64,000 bases of DNA. Origin: Taxillus chinensis (taxonomy: Eukaryota; Streptophyta; Magnoliopsida; Santalales; Loranthaceae). The stretch's first letter is position 1. Every line of letters begins with the position of its first letter. Under the pieces are notes generated by a model. The model was not told where the DNA came from. It saw only the letters and a list, made by a program, of their open reading frames with translations, and did no database searches. The position numbers were made by a program, and so were the translations under genes. Location: contig CM042087.1 in NCBI GenBank assembly GCA_023512835.1, positions 48,511,682-48,575,681 on the forward strand, in the 5' to 3' direction. This document shows positions 1-13,500 of the stretch, piece after piece.

Positions 1-2139
1 TTGAAACAATTTCACGTTGGAATGAAAAATCCTTAAAATGCTAACATATTACCATTAGTGGCACCTAGCCCAGAAGTAGAATTGTTGCGAGTAGAGGTAG
101 TTTAACCTAGGATTTGCCATGAGTGGGGCCCCATTACTTGTTAACAAAACTACCTTGCATAACAAATAAGTCATCGTAGATTGATTCACATAATTATTAT
201 GGAAATGCTCATGGAAGAACACTAGCTAGCTTATATTTGAGAAATTCTATAGACTATGTAATTTTAAGGATACTTAATTAGATAATAGATCTCAAGCATT
301 TAATGCAGTTGGTTTTCGAGCAATAATAACATGTAAAAGTCCACTTTAAAACCAAACTTATTTTAATTTACATATGTTATATATTCAATTTGATTTGTTT
401 TATTGCCTAATATGTATTCATATTTATACTTATTATGTGGTTAGTTCTACCTATTGTTGGATAATATACTAATAGTTTCTATTGATTTATAAACTAAACA
501 TAAGAAAATAAATTAAATTTAGAAAACATAAAATAAAATTATAAAGAATTAAATACTTACAAGTAAATTTAGAATTAAATTAATTGAAAAGTTGAATCAA
601 ATATAGTATTTGACATTATCTCCTTAAGACAAAATTTATCCCTCCACTGGTATTTAAGGTTGTAAACGATAATTCTCTCTCATGATAATTTGATTCTTCA
701 ATTATAGAAATAAACACTCCAATCTATAATTATAGTGAATCATAAGACAATATTTCTCTATTTATATATTTGGATATTACAATTTGGAAGAAGAGAAAGA
801 ATTAATTGATTTGATGAATGCTAGAGTGATATTTATAGATTCATATATGACCCTTGACAATGGCTCTAAGAGTTGTCATTGATAGCATTTCATCCTAAAT
901 GACACATTTCTTAGTAAAAGTGTGTTTAAGAGTTGTCATTGATAGTTTTTCATCCTAAAAGACATACTTTTCGATAAATGGTATGTCTTTTCATTAAAAG
1001 ATAATAGCCTAAAAGACATATCTGTTGGTAATTGTGTGTTTTTCCATGAAAAGGTAATACCCCAAATTAAAGACACACCTGTGAATAATAATGTCTTTCC
1101 ATGAAAAGGTGATACACAGTAAGTGTATTCCACTTTTTATTATACTTATATAGTATATATACATTACCACAATTGCATGATAGTTGACAAAAATTATATA
1201 CATATGATTGAGTCAGTCAATGAAAGACCAATATGATTGAGTTAGATGATTAAGTTAGTTAATGAAAGACCAAAGATTGAGTCAGAAGATTAAGTTTGAG
1301 CATAAAGACAGATGTAGAGATAAAAGAGAAGTTTGAATGCCAAGTTAAAATATAAAGGCTAGATGACTTGTAAAATTGAGTTGCTTGAGATGCATGTCAA
1401 ATACGAGTGCCCGAGAGTCATGTCAGTCAATGTTGCTAAAAGACCATGCCAGACCAAGAGATTGCTTGATTGAGTCAATTCGAGGACCAACTTTGAAGGG
1501 AAAGCTAGTTGCTCAAGACTAAAGGGCTAGTCCGAAGTTTATGCCAAAGACTATGACCAAGAGACCAATTGATTGAGTGCTAATTACCTGGTTGCCATAT
1601 TAGTTATAAATTATATAATGGACCAGTATTATTGTGATTTTAAAATAAGCATCTTTTAGTTGTACTAAAAAAAATGTGTTGCTGTAAATGGTACGTACTA
1701 TTGTTAAATCGAACACATCGTCGTCAACTCGTAATGGATCAATACCCATATGTAATGGAACTTTAATTCAGAAAGCATTAAAAAAAAAAGAAGTAAAATT
1801 ATTGTCATCATTATTTAGTGTAGGCAACTGACATTGCGGCGGGGACACTGATAGCGTCGATCCGATGGCAGTTGGGTCCAACCGATCCTCTGCATCGCCG
1901 CCCGCTCGCGGGCTGGTCCAAAATCTTGGATGGTTTTTGAAGTTAATACAACCATTTGGGAGGCCCATTCAAATTATCGTCATTATCACAGACACAAAAT
2001 TTCAGTTAGTACAACGTACGGGTTCAAAATCTTGGCTAGTCTTGGAAAATTGCCAAGCACACACACTCTCTCTCTCTCTCTAGCTACCTCCTCACAAGAA
2101 AATCATGTAGTTAGTAATTAATAACAGTAGTTAGCAACA
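1..2139. other. gene-free AT-rich flank with diverged short repeats
   Basis: No open frame here resembles a known protein. The stretch is AT-rich. It contains a diverged tandem repeat at 868-1115 (listed separately), a motif beginning gattgagt and ending aaagacca that recurs at about 1205-1270, and a CT run at 2066-2081. A phrase containing caaaatcttgg occurs twice (about 1918 and 2024). I see no promoter or RNA gene I can defend. Confidence 0.5.
868..1115. repeat. diverged tandem repeat, units of about 60 bp
   Basis: The phrase agagttgtcattgatag occurs at about 869 and 929. It is followed by units carrying ctaaaagacata and then cattaaaag or catgaaaag at about 955, 1011 and 1068. The units are imperfect and the array is short. 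A decayed tandem array or transposon remnant fits. No coding function is implied. Confidence 0.45.
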
Positions 2140-3144
2140 TCAGGGACCGATGTCCATGATGTTGTTAATCCAAAACAACTCTTCTTCGCTGAAACGAGGA
2201 TCAAAGTGATAGTCAGGAAGTTCGTATGCTCTGCTCCCGCTGCCAACACATTCCCACATCCGAGTCTCTCCACCCAAGTCAAGCCCATCCACTTGCAGAA
2301 ATATACTCAACTCACTCCTCGCTGCTTCATTATGTTCCCAACCCATCTCCAACTCCAACCCCAACTCTTCATCGAATTGGGTAAGCTCCATCGCCGCCGC
2401 CGCTTGCTTCTTCACAGCAGGAGTTTCTTCACCCTCGTCACCCAACTCCTCAAACCCATCCAATTCCCAAAAACCATCCAAGTCATTATTAATGGCTGTT
2501 GCTGCATTATGCTCCCAATCCGTCTCCAACCCCAGCCAAAGCTCTTCACTAATGGAAACGGAACTCATGTCCTCTGGAATTGCCGCCTCCTTGTTCCCCT
2601 GAATATCTAGAACCGACGATGGGGAGGACTGCGAGTGCTTCCCGTCCTCCACCACCGCGACAACCACCACCGGAGGCTGTGCAGCATTATTATTAGTCTT
2701 CTGAGTCTTGTCGGACTCGACCATTCTGTCAAACTGGAGCTTCATCTGGCGATAGGCGGCTGCGGCCTCCTCTGCGGTGTCGTATGTCCCCAGCCAAACC
2801 CGCGCCTTCTTGATCGGGTCCCGAATCTCCGCAGCATACCTCCCCCACTTCCTCCTTCGCACTCCCGGGTACTTACAAGGCTGCTCCACCGCCACCGGCA
2901 CCGCAGCCGCGGCATTCTCTCCGTTGCTTTTGCTTCCTCTGCCGTCCTTGCAAACGGAAGAAGGCTTCTCGAGCGGAGGAAGTGGAATTACAGTAACCAC
3001 GCGCTTGATATTTTTGTAACCTCCTCCTCTTGGTTGCTCTTCCTCGTCGCTGGAGGATTCGGTGGCGTCCGGGTCGGTGTAGATCACCCGAAGCTTCCTC
3101 GTGATGAGCGTTGCTTTCTTTCTCTTCTGTCCCATATCTGACAT
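2140..3144 (-). CDS. AP2/ERF transcription factor, CRF type (ERF group VI / VI-L like), copy 1
   Basis: This is a single-exon gene of 334 aa, starting at the ATG at 3144-3142. Residues 17-36 ([20 protein letters not shown]) match the CRF domain that precedes the AP2 domain in cytokinin response factors. An AP2/ERF DNA-binding domain spans about residues 91-140 ([19 protein letters not shown], then [16 protein letters not shown]). After AAAAY the sequence reads [10 protein letters not shown] rather than the usual LRGP-type end, which I recall as typical of the ERF116-119 (CRF9-12) branch. The acidic C-terminal half has an internal near-repeat ([18 protein letters not shown]) and ends [15 protein letters not shown], a likely activation region. 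It should be a nuclear regulator in cytokinin or stress signalling. A paralogue lies 2.9 kb upstream on the same strand. Family assignment is firm; the subgroup is inferred. Confidence 0.9.
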   Translation of the reverse strand: MSDMGQKRKKATLITRKLRVIYTDPDATESSSDEEEQPRGGGYKNIKRVVTVIPLPPLEKPSSVCKDGRGSKSNGENAAAAVPVAVEQPCKYPGVRRRKWGRYAAEIRDPIKKARVWLGTYDTAEEAAAAYRQMKLQFDRMVESDKTQKTNNNAAQPPVVVVAVVEDGKHSQSSPSSVLDIQGNKEAAIPEDMSSVSISEELWLGLETDWEHNAATAINNDLDGFWELDGFEELGDEGEETPAVKKQAAAAMELTQFDEELGLELEMGWEHNEAARSELSIFLQVDGLDLGGETRMWECVGSGSRAYELPDYHFDPRFSEEELFWINNIMDIGP

Positions 3145-3481
3145 GATTTATGTTCCAAAGCATGCATTAAATAAATAAATAAATAACCATAGCAACCAGA
3201 GAGAAATTGTGAACTTCTAGCTAGAACATTACAGAGGAAGCTAGGTAGTAGGTAGGGGGAAACAAAACGAACCTTTTTGTTTTCAATGGCATGGGTGAAA
3301 TTGGGGACCGCGACGAGGAAGAAGATTACAATAACGGAATTGGGAAGAAACAAGAAACAGGAAACAACAACAGAGCTGTTTTCGAGCTCTGACCGGCGGC
3401 GCCCCAAGCTCACCAGAAATAAAATCCGATTCCGTCGACGGCAAGTAGTAACTAAATTCAGTAAATTATTGTCGTAAGGGG

Positions 3482-3483
3482 GA

Positions 3484-3516
<33 letters not shown>

Positions 3517-3518
3517 GG
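3482..3518. repeat. GA microsatellite upstream of ERF copy 1
   Basis: An interrupted (GA)n run lies about 340 bp upstream of the start codon of the minus-strand ERF gene, so it reads as CT on the coding strand. GA/CT tracts in plant promoters and 5' UTRs can bind BPC-type GAGA factors. That role is inferred here from position only. Confidence 0.7.
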
Positions 3519-5432
3519 GAACGTAATATGGGTATTATATGGAGAATGTGAATGAACAAAAAAGTAAAGTAATCTTTCTTCCCGATTCCTTAATTACCAA
3601 AACCGCAAGAGGGAGAGAAAACGGGAACTAATAACATTGGTGAGATTTGAATCATCGACCAAAAAAATGAACAACATAATATATAAATATACAACATAAA
3701 TATACAACATTCCTAAAACATAACAACATAAAAAAAAAACTTAGTATAAAAAAAACATTGAGATTTGAACAACATAGCATTAAAAAAAACTTATATATAA
3801 ATATACATAAAAAAAAACTGAAAAGAAACGTGGGATTTCAATCCTCAGCTAATGCACACCTACACTTTCCTTTTTAAGATGCGCGATTTTATACGTATAA
3901 AAGCAAACGCGTGTATGCGTGATGTTTTTTTTTTGTTTTAATTTGGGATGTAAATATAGCAAGTGACTCTGTTCGGCCTGAGGCGCGTAACGAACGTGCC
4001 GCGTTTTAGTAAGTAAATCTCAGCCCATCGCATCACGTTTTAATTAAGCTTTGTTCCGTGAAAAATAATTTTTATAAAATAATTTCTTGCTTGAGTGAGA
4101 AAAATGACCAATAGAAAATCAATTGTTTGACTTTGATCGCAGGAAAAAATTATTTTAGTTTTAGAAAAAGAATTTTAATACTTGAAATTAATTTGAAAGT
4201 AACTTTTCAAGCCCTTTTCCGTGCTCTTTTTTACCCTTCAATAAATTAGCTTTTAAATTTTACAAAATATTTTCCGAAACTTTTATAACACTTATAAACA
4301 AACAATTGGAGTTTTAAAAAAATAATCAACGATAAAGTATTTCCTAAACTTAACTCATACACATTTTTAAAAAAAATGTATTCACATATTAAATTATTTT
4401 TATTATTATTATTTTACTAGAATTTTAGGAATAATGTAAAATTTTAAAACATATATCATTTTTAAAAACAAATCACGTAAAACTTTGTGGCATTTCATTT
4501 ATGCATGTTATATTATGCTTTTTGATATATTTGCAAAACAAAGCGCTCATAATCAACAAACCATTAACCCATTAATTAAAAAGAATACTTAATTAAAGAA
4601 GACACCTCAATTGAATCTAGTTAAGGTATTTCAAAGATAACATGTGGGAGTAATGTGATTAGTAAGTATAAATATATCTATCATTGTTAGATTTGATACT
4701 TATTAGAGTGTTGGATAAATACAAACCAAAAGAAATACAAAATTTAAAATTACAAACAAAGGGTACTTTTGGTACAATTTAATTATTTTTAGAAACAATA
4801 GACTCAGACGAATTTAAAAATATTTAATTTTAAAATTTAATTTTCAAAATGTATGAGTCTCATAGCTTTTTTTAAAAATTATTTTTAACTTTTTTAAAAA
4901 AATTAAATTAAATTTTATCGAAAGACCCAAATAAATTTTTACTTTTTACTTTTCCTTTATTTTATTACCTAAACCCATCAAATATTATTTTTTTTAAATT
5001 TTATTGGACTCAATTTTTAAAAATACACAAACGTTTTTAAACATAACCTCTCTCTCATAACTTATTTTCAAATTATAACTTTACACGAACTCCAATAAAA
5101 TACAAAAAAAGCACCAAATAAACTCATAAGTTTTGTTATTTATTAATTTATTTTAAAAAAAGTTTTAAAATTCATTGATACCCCTCCTCAAGTCTCACAT
5201 ATTGCAAGCAACATGTACAAGCAACATTTGTGTCTTGGAAACTACCTAGCGAGCAAATTTGTTGAATCATTTAAACTAACTATTTATTATTTCTAATTAA
5301 AATAATCAACGCTCCCATATCGACAATAATAGGAATGTATCGTCTCTCTATAGTGCGAACATAATTGTCGCCTCCTTCCCTATTATGGTTTAATTAATCT
5401 TGCATCATAATTCTCTTGACCCATTATATTTT

Positions 5433-5760
5433 TCAAATCACAGCTATGGGCAGAGCGGTGGACCTTGGAGAGCGCATTGGAGATGTAGAGATTAGAGTTG
5501 AGGCCGAGGCGGACGACACAAGCGTGGACGGAGAGGCCAAGGGGGGGTTGGGTGAGTGGGGGAGCGGTGCGCAGGCCTTGAGGACAAAGGGAAAGACGTT
5601 GCGGTCAGGGTGGCAGCCAGTAGCGCATGTGGGAGAAGGTGGTGAGGCAGTGTGGGGCGAAAACACGCTTTGTCCACTCTAATAGTAATTGGAAAACGCA
5701 TTTAAATTTGTTTTTCCTTGTTTTGGATGTATGGGGGCGAAAACAATCTAAAACAGCATT
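5433..5760 (-). pseudogene. PPR-protein gene remnant (frameshifted)
   Basis: The minus strand carries phrases typical of plant PLS-class pentatricopeptide repeat proteins, split over two frames. One frame ends in TTFSHMRYWLPP. Another continues PDRNVFPFVLKACAPLPHS. Returning to a further frame gives LSVHACVVRLGLNSNLYISN. Together these equal a little over one PPR motif pair. The frames change at least twice, no start codon or neighbouring repeats exist, and the island is GC-richer than its surroundings. It is most likely a fragment copied from a PPR gene elsewhere. The recognition rests on remembered family motifs. Confidence 0.55.
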
Positions 5761-6080
5761 AAAAAAACAACACAAAACAAACGGCACCAAAGTGGTCGAT
5801 TCAAACAAGACATTTCTGCAAGGTATTCAGATTATCGTTAAACCAGAAAATTTGTTGTCTCCTGCACGTACAAAATTTCTAGGAAAATTCCTAGCAATTA
5901 ACCCAAAAAAAAAAAAAGGAGAACCTATATACTTTTGTACTCATATATACTAATTCCAAGAACGAGAACGTCGTATACTTTAAGAACTATATACTAATTC
6001 CAAGAATGATAACGAAACTTCCAAGAAGTCCCTCGCGTGAGTATAGCAGTAGTGATTAGCCAACATATATGCATGCATGC

Positions 6081-6884
6081 TCAACCAAGTATTTGCACTC
6101 GCGTTGTCAGCCATGAATTGTGGTGAGAAAGACTGGAACAAAAGAAGTCCATGTTGTATTCAACCCAAGCCATCTCTTCTTTGCTCAGTTGGTGATCATC
6201 AGGATAAATGTCGACCGCCGCACCTTTCTTCGTCCACATCCAAATCTCATTCCCCAACTGGATGGGCAACAGTCCCACAAGTCTATCCAAATCCATCTCC
6301 TTCTTGTCCATCGCCTTCATGAAGCCGATGAGGTCCAACACAGAGAATGGAGAAGCAAACGAGGACGACTTCTGGTCCGCCGCCGATCGCGAGGCGGGGG
6401 AGGTTGCCGGCGGCGCATTCTTGACCTTTTCATCAGGCCGAACCTGTCGCTGGTACTCGAGCTTCATCTGGCGGTAAGCGTCCGCGGCCTCCTCGGCCGT
6501 GTTGTACGTACCCAGCCAAACCCGTTCCTTCTTGATTGGGTTCCGAATCTCCGCCGACCACCGACCCCACTTCCTCTGCCGCACTCCGGTGTAACAACGC
6601 GACGGCGCTTCCTCCGCGGCCGCCTTCTTCTGGCAGTGGTGGGTTTCTCCTTCGCGGGTGGGAGGCAGCTTCTCGACCGGAATGAGAGGAAACGGAATCT
6701 CGGTGACCACGCGCTTGATTTTCTTGGTGCGACGGCTTGGGTCGCCATATTCTTCTTCTTCTTCTTCTTCGCTGGAGGACTCCGTGGCGTCCGGGTCTGT
6801 GTAGATCACCCGAAGTTTTCTCGTTATCAGTGTTGCTGCTGCAGCTGCTTTCCTTTTCTTCGTCGACATGTTTCTTTTATTCAT
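6081..6884 (-). CDS. AP2/ERF transcription factor, CRF type, copy 2
   Basis: This is a single-exon gene of 267 aa, starting at the ATG at 6884-6882; the second Met (residue 6) is an alternative. The CRF domain is at about residues 22-42 ([20 protein letters not shown]). The AP2 domain is at about 96-145 ([19 protein letters not shown], then [16 protein letters not shown]), followed by [10 protein letters not shown] as in copy 1. The motif FSVLDLIG and a C-terminal [15 protein letters not shown] parallel SVLDIQ and [15 protein letters not shown] of copy 1. The two genes are therefore tandem duplicates that have diverged mainly in the acidic C-terminal half, which is shorter here. A Glu run (residues 39-44) extends the Ser/Glu stretch after the CRF motif. 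Role as for copy 1: a nuclear DNA-binding regulator. Confidence 0.9.
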   Translation of the reverse strand: MNKRNMSTKKRKAAAAATLITRKLRVIYTDPDATESSSEEEEEEEYGDPSRRTKKIKRVVTEIPFPLIPVEKLPPTREGETHHCQKKAAAEEAPSRCYTGVRQRKWGRWSAEIRNPIKKERVWLGTYNTAEEAADAYRQMKLEYQRQVRPDEKVKNAPPATSPASRSAADQKSSSFASPFSVLDLIGFMKAMDKKEMDLDRLVGLLPIQLGNEIWMWTKKGAAVDIYPDDHQLSKEEMAWVEYNMDFFCSSLSHHNSWLTTRVQILG

Positions 6885-8174
6885 TGAATCCGGAATTATT
6901 TAGGAATGAGAAATACTATTACGAACCCGATTGTGTTTTTGTTAGTGGCGGGAACAACAATTTGATTTGAAGACATAAATAGGTTGAGTCTGTCTCAACA
7001 TAGATCCGATGTTTCCTTTTCAAGTAACTCTGTACAAACACCAGAGAGAGAGAGTGTGTGTGTGTGTGTAATTGGGGGTGTAGGAGAAATATATGGAAAT
7101 CAAAGAACAAAAAGGAAACTGTACCATCAAAAAATAGGAAGCGAAATGGAAATTAAATAAGGAAATTGGCAAACAGCTTTGTGTAATTAGGGAAACAGAT
7201 AATTACATACTGCAGTCTCGTTTACAAGTTCTTAAAAACAAAACAAAAAAAAGGAAAGAAAGAAAGAAGAGGAAGAAGAAGAAGAAAAGAAGAAGACTCA
7301 TCTGTGCCACGTTTTCAATGTCCCTCTCTCGCGCATTCGCGTATGCTAGCGTTTTATAATTTAGTTCGCGTACGTAAACCACCGATCGACGACGCCGCCT
7401 GTGGGCATTCTCAAACTCAAATACGCCGCTGAAATAAGATCTTAGAAAAGACACTACATACAACACTTTCCAAAGAACAGCAGAGAAATATATCAAGCTC
7501 ACAACTACACTAGCTACTTGTTTTTGTAATGTTTCTAAACTCAATGCAGGTAGGATATTTTATACAATTTATATCATACAAATATTAAATTAAAAGAAAA
7601 TTATAGCCACACACTATTATCACTGACCATCACCCTTCTTCCCTGTCCGCTATGTCCCTGAAATATATTCGTAGTACGTAAATATTCAAACGCAACTGCA
7701 TGTCCCTGAAATATATTTTTAGTATATAAATATTCAAACGCAACTAAGATGCAGCTTGATCCTACATAATATGACAGCCCGTGAACTGTTCTTTCTGCAT
7801 TCACCCAGATGGCCAGGAGTTTTTCTTTCTTTCTTTTCGACGGTTACTTTTTTCCTTGCAGTTATCTGAGACGCTCCTTACTTTCATGAATTGTAATTCA
7901 TGCTTTCGTTGTCATTGCCATTGAAGATGACGCACAATAGCAGTTTACTTTATAAATTTCTCATACGGGCAGGCTTTGTAGATTGAGCACCAATCCACTA
8001 CTTTTATAAGTTCCTTGTACACATTTTCTAAACCAAACCAAACCAAAATAATAAAAAGAAACATATTTGACAGACACCACCCATAATGTTTAACAAGAAC
8101 ATGCATCCCAATTTATTTAGAACGAGGTTTAAGGATACCCATAAATCCAGGCTCTATTCATAGTTTTCACTGAT
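6885..8174. other. intergenic DNA upstream of ERF copy 2
   Basis: It holds the presumed promoter and 5' leader of ERF copy 2, a GA tract followed by a GT tract (about 7043-7069), and an A/G-rich run at 7240-7295. Two near-identical phrases containing ccctgaaatatatt and aaatattcaaacgcaact lie at about 7653-7695 and 7702-7745. The right end (about 8040-8174) is probably the 3' UTR of the cupin gene. No other gene is seen. Confidence 0.5.
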
Positions 8175-10505
8175 TCACTCCGGGAAGGTGACCAAAGAGA
8201 TGAGAGACTCGTGGTTAGGAAATTGAGAAACAAGTTCTGAACGTTTTGCCAACTCAAAGTCCTGAAACTGGAAGCCAGGGGCGCACGTGCATCCCACAAG
8301 AGAGTAGTGGTTCTCGGCATCTCTGGCAGGAGCTCTCTGCACTGCACCATCCAGGGATATGCTGACGTCCTTAGTGGGAAAGGAACCAAACCACACGTTT
8401 GGTGGCACTGTGTACTGAGGCTGTTGATCGCCTGCAGATAGATCAGGCCCGAGGCAGGTTAATTTGATACTCCTGTCTTTGTCATTCAGTTCTAGTATCT
8501 GGAAGCATGGATAAAAAATAATTGATGAGCCTTTACTAATCACTGTCTCCATTTTACAAATCAAATCTCTAAAACATACTATCACTAGTGGTAAATGAAT
8601 TTGGGTTCCCCAACACCTATCCATAGAGCATAAACAAGCCATCATCAAACCAAAAAAGAACACAATTTCTACCAGTAAGGGTTAAATCCTCAAATATTGT
8701 TGCATTGTATTTGTAATTGAATCGCCATACCTAGTTAGCATCCTAATGAAACTAATAAATTCATCTACTCAGATAGGGCATACCGTTAAAGGCTCTCCAG
8801 CGTAAAAATGCCAGGTTTCTGCACAAGGGATACGATGGAGATGTGAGACACTCCCAGAGGGCAGCAAGAAGTAGATGCATGTACTCACAGGGCGATCAAC
8901 CTTGTCTGCAGTAAAGCATATAAAGTCTATTAAAAGAAGATATGCAAAATTGAAAATACCTTTTTCCTTTAATGATTGGCTGGGTGTAAATGAAAATTTA
9001 TTGTAGTAAACAAAGGAATATGGAATCAAAAACCTGCACAGTAAAACTATCCACATCTCGTTTTCACATATACTTAATGTTTGCTGGAATAGTAAGCATA
9101 GTTTAGGCCACTCCTCAAGTTTAACTTGACTATTTCTTCCCAACAACCAAAAAGAAGAAGCACATTTACCAATTACAGCATCTCTGCTTCTATAGTCTAT
9201 ACTCAAATCTCCAATGATAAAACCTTGCCCGGGAACGAATATGGAGACAATCCTTATATCCATAATTTCCATTATGCATGTCAATGGAGCAAAGGTATAG
9301 ATAGAAGGTTCTGAATCAGATAGTTTCAAATATAGAAGCAGGTAGGCCACTTTTAGATAACGGCTGTTTGCTCCAATTAAGAGGAAAAATTATTAAAAGA
9401 GAAAATGCACAAAGTGAGATATCCTACCCTATATATAAACTACTAGCAATTTGACCGTACTATAAATAAGCCAAACAGTATGGGTGTGTCACCAATGATC
9501 AGATTTCTCAAATGAATAATTAAACATAAAGCCCTAAACTGATCACCATTTGAAGAGCAGAATAGTTAAAAGGGTAACCCAATAAATAGAATAGCAAGCA
9601 GACAGATGAGACGATTCCAAAAATCACAGAGTAGTCTCAAACCAGAAAGTGCTATCAGAGGATAAATATCTTTTGAGTACCCACGATTCAAATCCAAAAC
9701 TACATTGCAATGCAATGAGAAGTTTTCTTGGTTGGAGGCTGCAAGAATCTTTATGAAAGATACTAAAGAGAAATGACATAATTTTAAGGCTTGCAAATAT
9801 AATATTTACTATGGCATAAGAAACTATTATATTATATTTTGAGAATATTTACTAAACAGCACGCAAAGCTAGTAGCTAGTGACCCAAAACGGAAATCTGC
9901 AAATATTATGCTAGAACTTGATTGGCAGTGGATTTGTGGGTGGAGCTAGAATTTACGCAGTAGCCTAAGTACGGCCATTAGAAAATAATTTCTGTCAAAG
10001 ATGAAAACGAAGTGTTGAAGGTTTATTGACACAGCAACAAAAATTTATCCCCAACTGGTAAATCGTGCAAGACAGTGCCCCCAGGGCTAGCATGGTGGGA
10101 AATGCATTATTGTAAAACTAAAAAAGTAAGAAAAACAAAATCTGAGAGCACAACTTTTTCCAATATAAACCATTTTCATAATAACAAGCTCGGAGTCATC
10201 GCATTATAATATTGACAAATAGCCTCAGTGGCTTCAAAAGGTCTAACCCACAGCCACATATGGTTCCAAACTACTTCATTCTCTGCAAAATTGATACAGA
10301 CTATATAGAGTAAGAGGAAATAGTATAATTCATAATAAAGCAAACATGATCTAACTTAAATAATGAACAAACACATACACTGAGGGGGGAGTTGAGATGT
10401 AGTGAGGACGACGGAAGAGTCTCTTAGGGTTTCGGCGTAGAAGCCACCTTCCGGGTGAGGATTCAGATTAAGCCTCACCACAATCTCCGATGCAGTCGCC
10501 ACCAT
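8175..10505 (-). CDS. DUF985 (Cupin_5) family protein
   Basis: Three exons on the minus strand: 10505-10379, 8905-8784 and 8498-8175. They join in phase to give a 190-aa protein. Donors are gtatgt (10378) and gtatgc (8783); acceptors are ctgcag and ttccag. The protein opens with a LNLNPHPEGGFYAET block at residues 12-26. It continues with a cupin core in which SHLHRIPCAETWHFYAG (63-79) holds His64, His66, Glu72 and His75. LGPDLSAGDQQPQ and SLVGCTCAPGFQFQDFELA follow, the standard DUF985 order. The length fits a single-domain member. The biochemical role of plant DUF985 proteins is not established to my knowledge; a cytosolic small-molecule or sugar-binding cupin is only a guess. Intron 1 is about 1.47 kb and holds no recognisable insertion. 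Confidence 0.88.
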
Positions 10506-13500
10506 GATGTTTGTTTCAATGTCGTGGTTGTCACTTGTTTGTTTGTTTTTTTTACTGACTGCGAGTCTGCGATTGGTAATTCTTAAGCAGCCATCGAGAT
10601 TATTATTGTGATGGTTTTTTGGCGGGGAGACGACCGGACCTCAGCGAAGACCCACCTAACCTCTGACGCTGTCCGTGTCGGAAATGAATTCAAGATCAAT
10701 CAAAATCAAAATTTATAAAATTATATTTTACTTTTTAAAACTAAATTCTACCAAATCAAATTTTATTTTAAAATGATCAAATACAAAAAAAAAAATTGTA
10801 TTTGCAAAACCAAAATATTTTTGAAACATAGTTTTGAAAAAAAAATAACTCAATGCAAACGCAACTTTTTTTAACCAAATTTAAGTTTTGTCCTAAAACA
10901 AAAATATAGTTTAAAGGAAAAATTAAACAATCACGGTGTAATAAAATATGACACCGTAAAAAAAAAATAAGGTTTATGGATTTAGTGACACCATAAAATC
11001 AAACATTTCGTGACATTGAAAAATAAAATACACATATATATATACATTAATTAATACAAAAAAATCTTGATTTAAGGTTTATGGATTTAGATTTTTAAGT
11101 GTCAATAACTTATTATCATAAACATAATGCATAACATTTTAATATGCATCTCTTATTCTTAAACATATGATGAGTTTTTATCGTGATGACTTCATACTCT
11201 TTACTTAGGATAAGAAAAGAAACAAATATAAGGAATTAGTTCAAATAGCCCAATCAAGATAAAAAGATGTTAAGGTAGACATATAAGAAGTGGTAATAAG
11301 TAATAACAATATAGTAAATGCATGTCATACATAAAAAATCATATTATAAGAAGAAGCATAGCATACAATGGATATTATGAAGGTTTTATGAGCGCTGTTA
11401 CGTACTCAAGGGGGCGACATCAGCGCATTGTTAGGAGTATAAAAAGTTTTTCAGGTTTAACTTATGTTTGGATAGTTAATTATCTAAATCTCATAACATA
11501 TTATCAACTGGATAATACTCTTTAATGATATTATTTGCCTAATGTATTTATGGATTTTGTAATTTCAGACTTACTTTATCTAAGAATAAATAAATTTCAT
11601 AAGTTCATATAAGGATTAAAATCATATCAATCAATGTAACGAAGTTTCAAAAATTATCAAATTTCTAGATAATAAACAATACAATTAGAAACATAAAGTT
11701 TGCAAGGATAATTTGAAATAACAAAATCATTATCTACTCAATAAATAAATTAGATTTAAAAAAAAGAAACTAATACTATCATTTTGTTGTTCCTCGTATA
11801 TTGTTTCAAAACCATGAAAGTTAAAACACCAAATTAATATTTATTATTAATATATTAATTGTTTTAGTTTATATTAACATAATTAATTTAAGATCATAAA
11901 TAAAAATAAATAAATACACTTAATTTAAAATGCTCAAATTAACTTTATTTTTATAGGGTCAAACCAACTGAGCATTAAAAGAAAATTTATCATGGCATTA
12001 GTTTAGTTTAATTTGAAGTAAACTAAACTAATAAACATATCAAATTAAACTAAAGAAAGTAATTAACTAAACATGCAACCACTTTATCCTTAAAAATTCA
12101 ATTGATGTTTTTATCATTCTTCCAAGATATATAATTGAACATTCAAGGCTTTGAAATCTAACTAAACTAAGGCTCCACGGTAAAAAATTGATTTTGAGCT
12201 CACTATAACACTATGAGCAATTACAATTTGGATTCTTTAGGATTACTTTGTTCCTGTAAATTTAATCCTCCATTTCTCATATCAAAATATAAAAAGTATG
12301 AACAATCAATTTATGACTAACCACAACTATGTATCAAGCATAAAGAACTCAAAACATGCATGAAGGAGAAACTTAAACCATAACACATTATATAACATCA
12401 AGAATGAATACATGAACTCAAAAACAATCAATCTCAGTGTTAAAAGTTATTTGAACTTTACCACTCTATTGATGGAAAAATTATTACAAATGTTTTAATG
12501 TCCAACACAACAAAAACAAAAATAGATGAAAGAATAAAGGCCATAAACAATGGATTCCACTCTTGAATTTGGACTAAAATCCAATCCTTGTTAGAGGGCC
12601 TCCTTTCTATCCACTATCTACAATTGTTGAATACCCCCAACCTCTCCTTGCAACATCATGGAATATCCCTTATATTTCTCCCGATTGTGTCTATTGTCAA
12701 TTTGTTTTATTCTCTCCCTCCATATAACCGTAAGAGTTGCTTTTATAGACCTAGGGTAAGTGTAAGACAACTCCATAAGGAAAAGAAACCCTAGTCATGA
12801 AGGAATATTAGGTGTTCAAATGTTTTATCCATAATTCTAAGTGGTATAAAAAAGTTTTAGGAAAATACATCCGAATCTATAACTTTAGATAGCAACAATG
12901 CACGATAGAGGTATACTATAAACTAGTTAACTCACCTAAAAAGGGCTGGACAACTCAAATGAATCGACCACTATTAGGTTGAATAATACCAAAATTCTTA
13001 CCCTTTTATCTCCCAAAAGTATAGAAAATTGGATCGACCACCCTTTGGTCAATTTAATTTACTTGACCTAGTATTGAATTAACGAACATAAGAAATGCTA
13101 TACTACTTTGATCACCCAAGAGCAAAATAGGATGAGCCGACCACCCTATTGGTCAGCTCAATTGAATTGATCATATGACTTAACCAATTTAAATTACCTC
13201 ATTTTCTTGAGAACAATGATGAATGGGTGGACTCATATGCTAGCTGACTCATTTGAGTTGACCAACTCCTTTGAATGAGTCTATCTACTTGCAATGAGTT
13301 CATGCTGTAGTCCATTTCAATTTCAAACACTACAGAATCCTTTTAGGGATTCTTTCACTCTTGGCATGAACCTATTTTAATGTTAATTCATCCAAATGCT
13401 TGCAAATTTATGTGAAGTAAAGACATAACACATTATAGTAATTACACTCTAATTTAATGAGTATGGGATGAAAACACCCCTAAAATATACAGAATTAAAG

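Larger units (their letters stand above)
3145..6080. other. intergenic DNA between the two ERF genes
   Basis: About 2.9 kb, AT-rich. It includes the presumed promoter and 5' UTR of ERF copy 1 (3145-3600), long low-complexity AT stretches (about 3660-5200) and a GC-richer island at 5420-5690 that holds a PPR protein remnant (listed separately). The phrase atatactaattccaagaa is repeated at about 5945 and 5989. No intact gene is visible. Confidence 0.5.

Noticed and set aside
2635..3141. Long plus-strand frame across ERF copy 1
   Set aside because: Antisense shadow of the AP2 gene; low-complexity His/Leu/Ser content.
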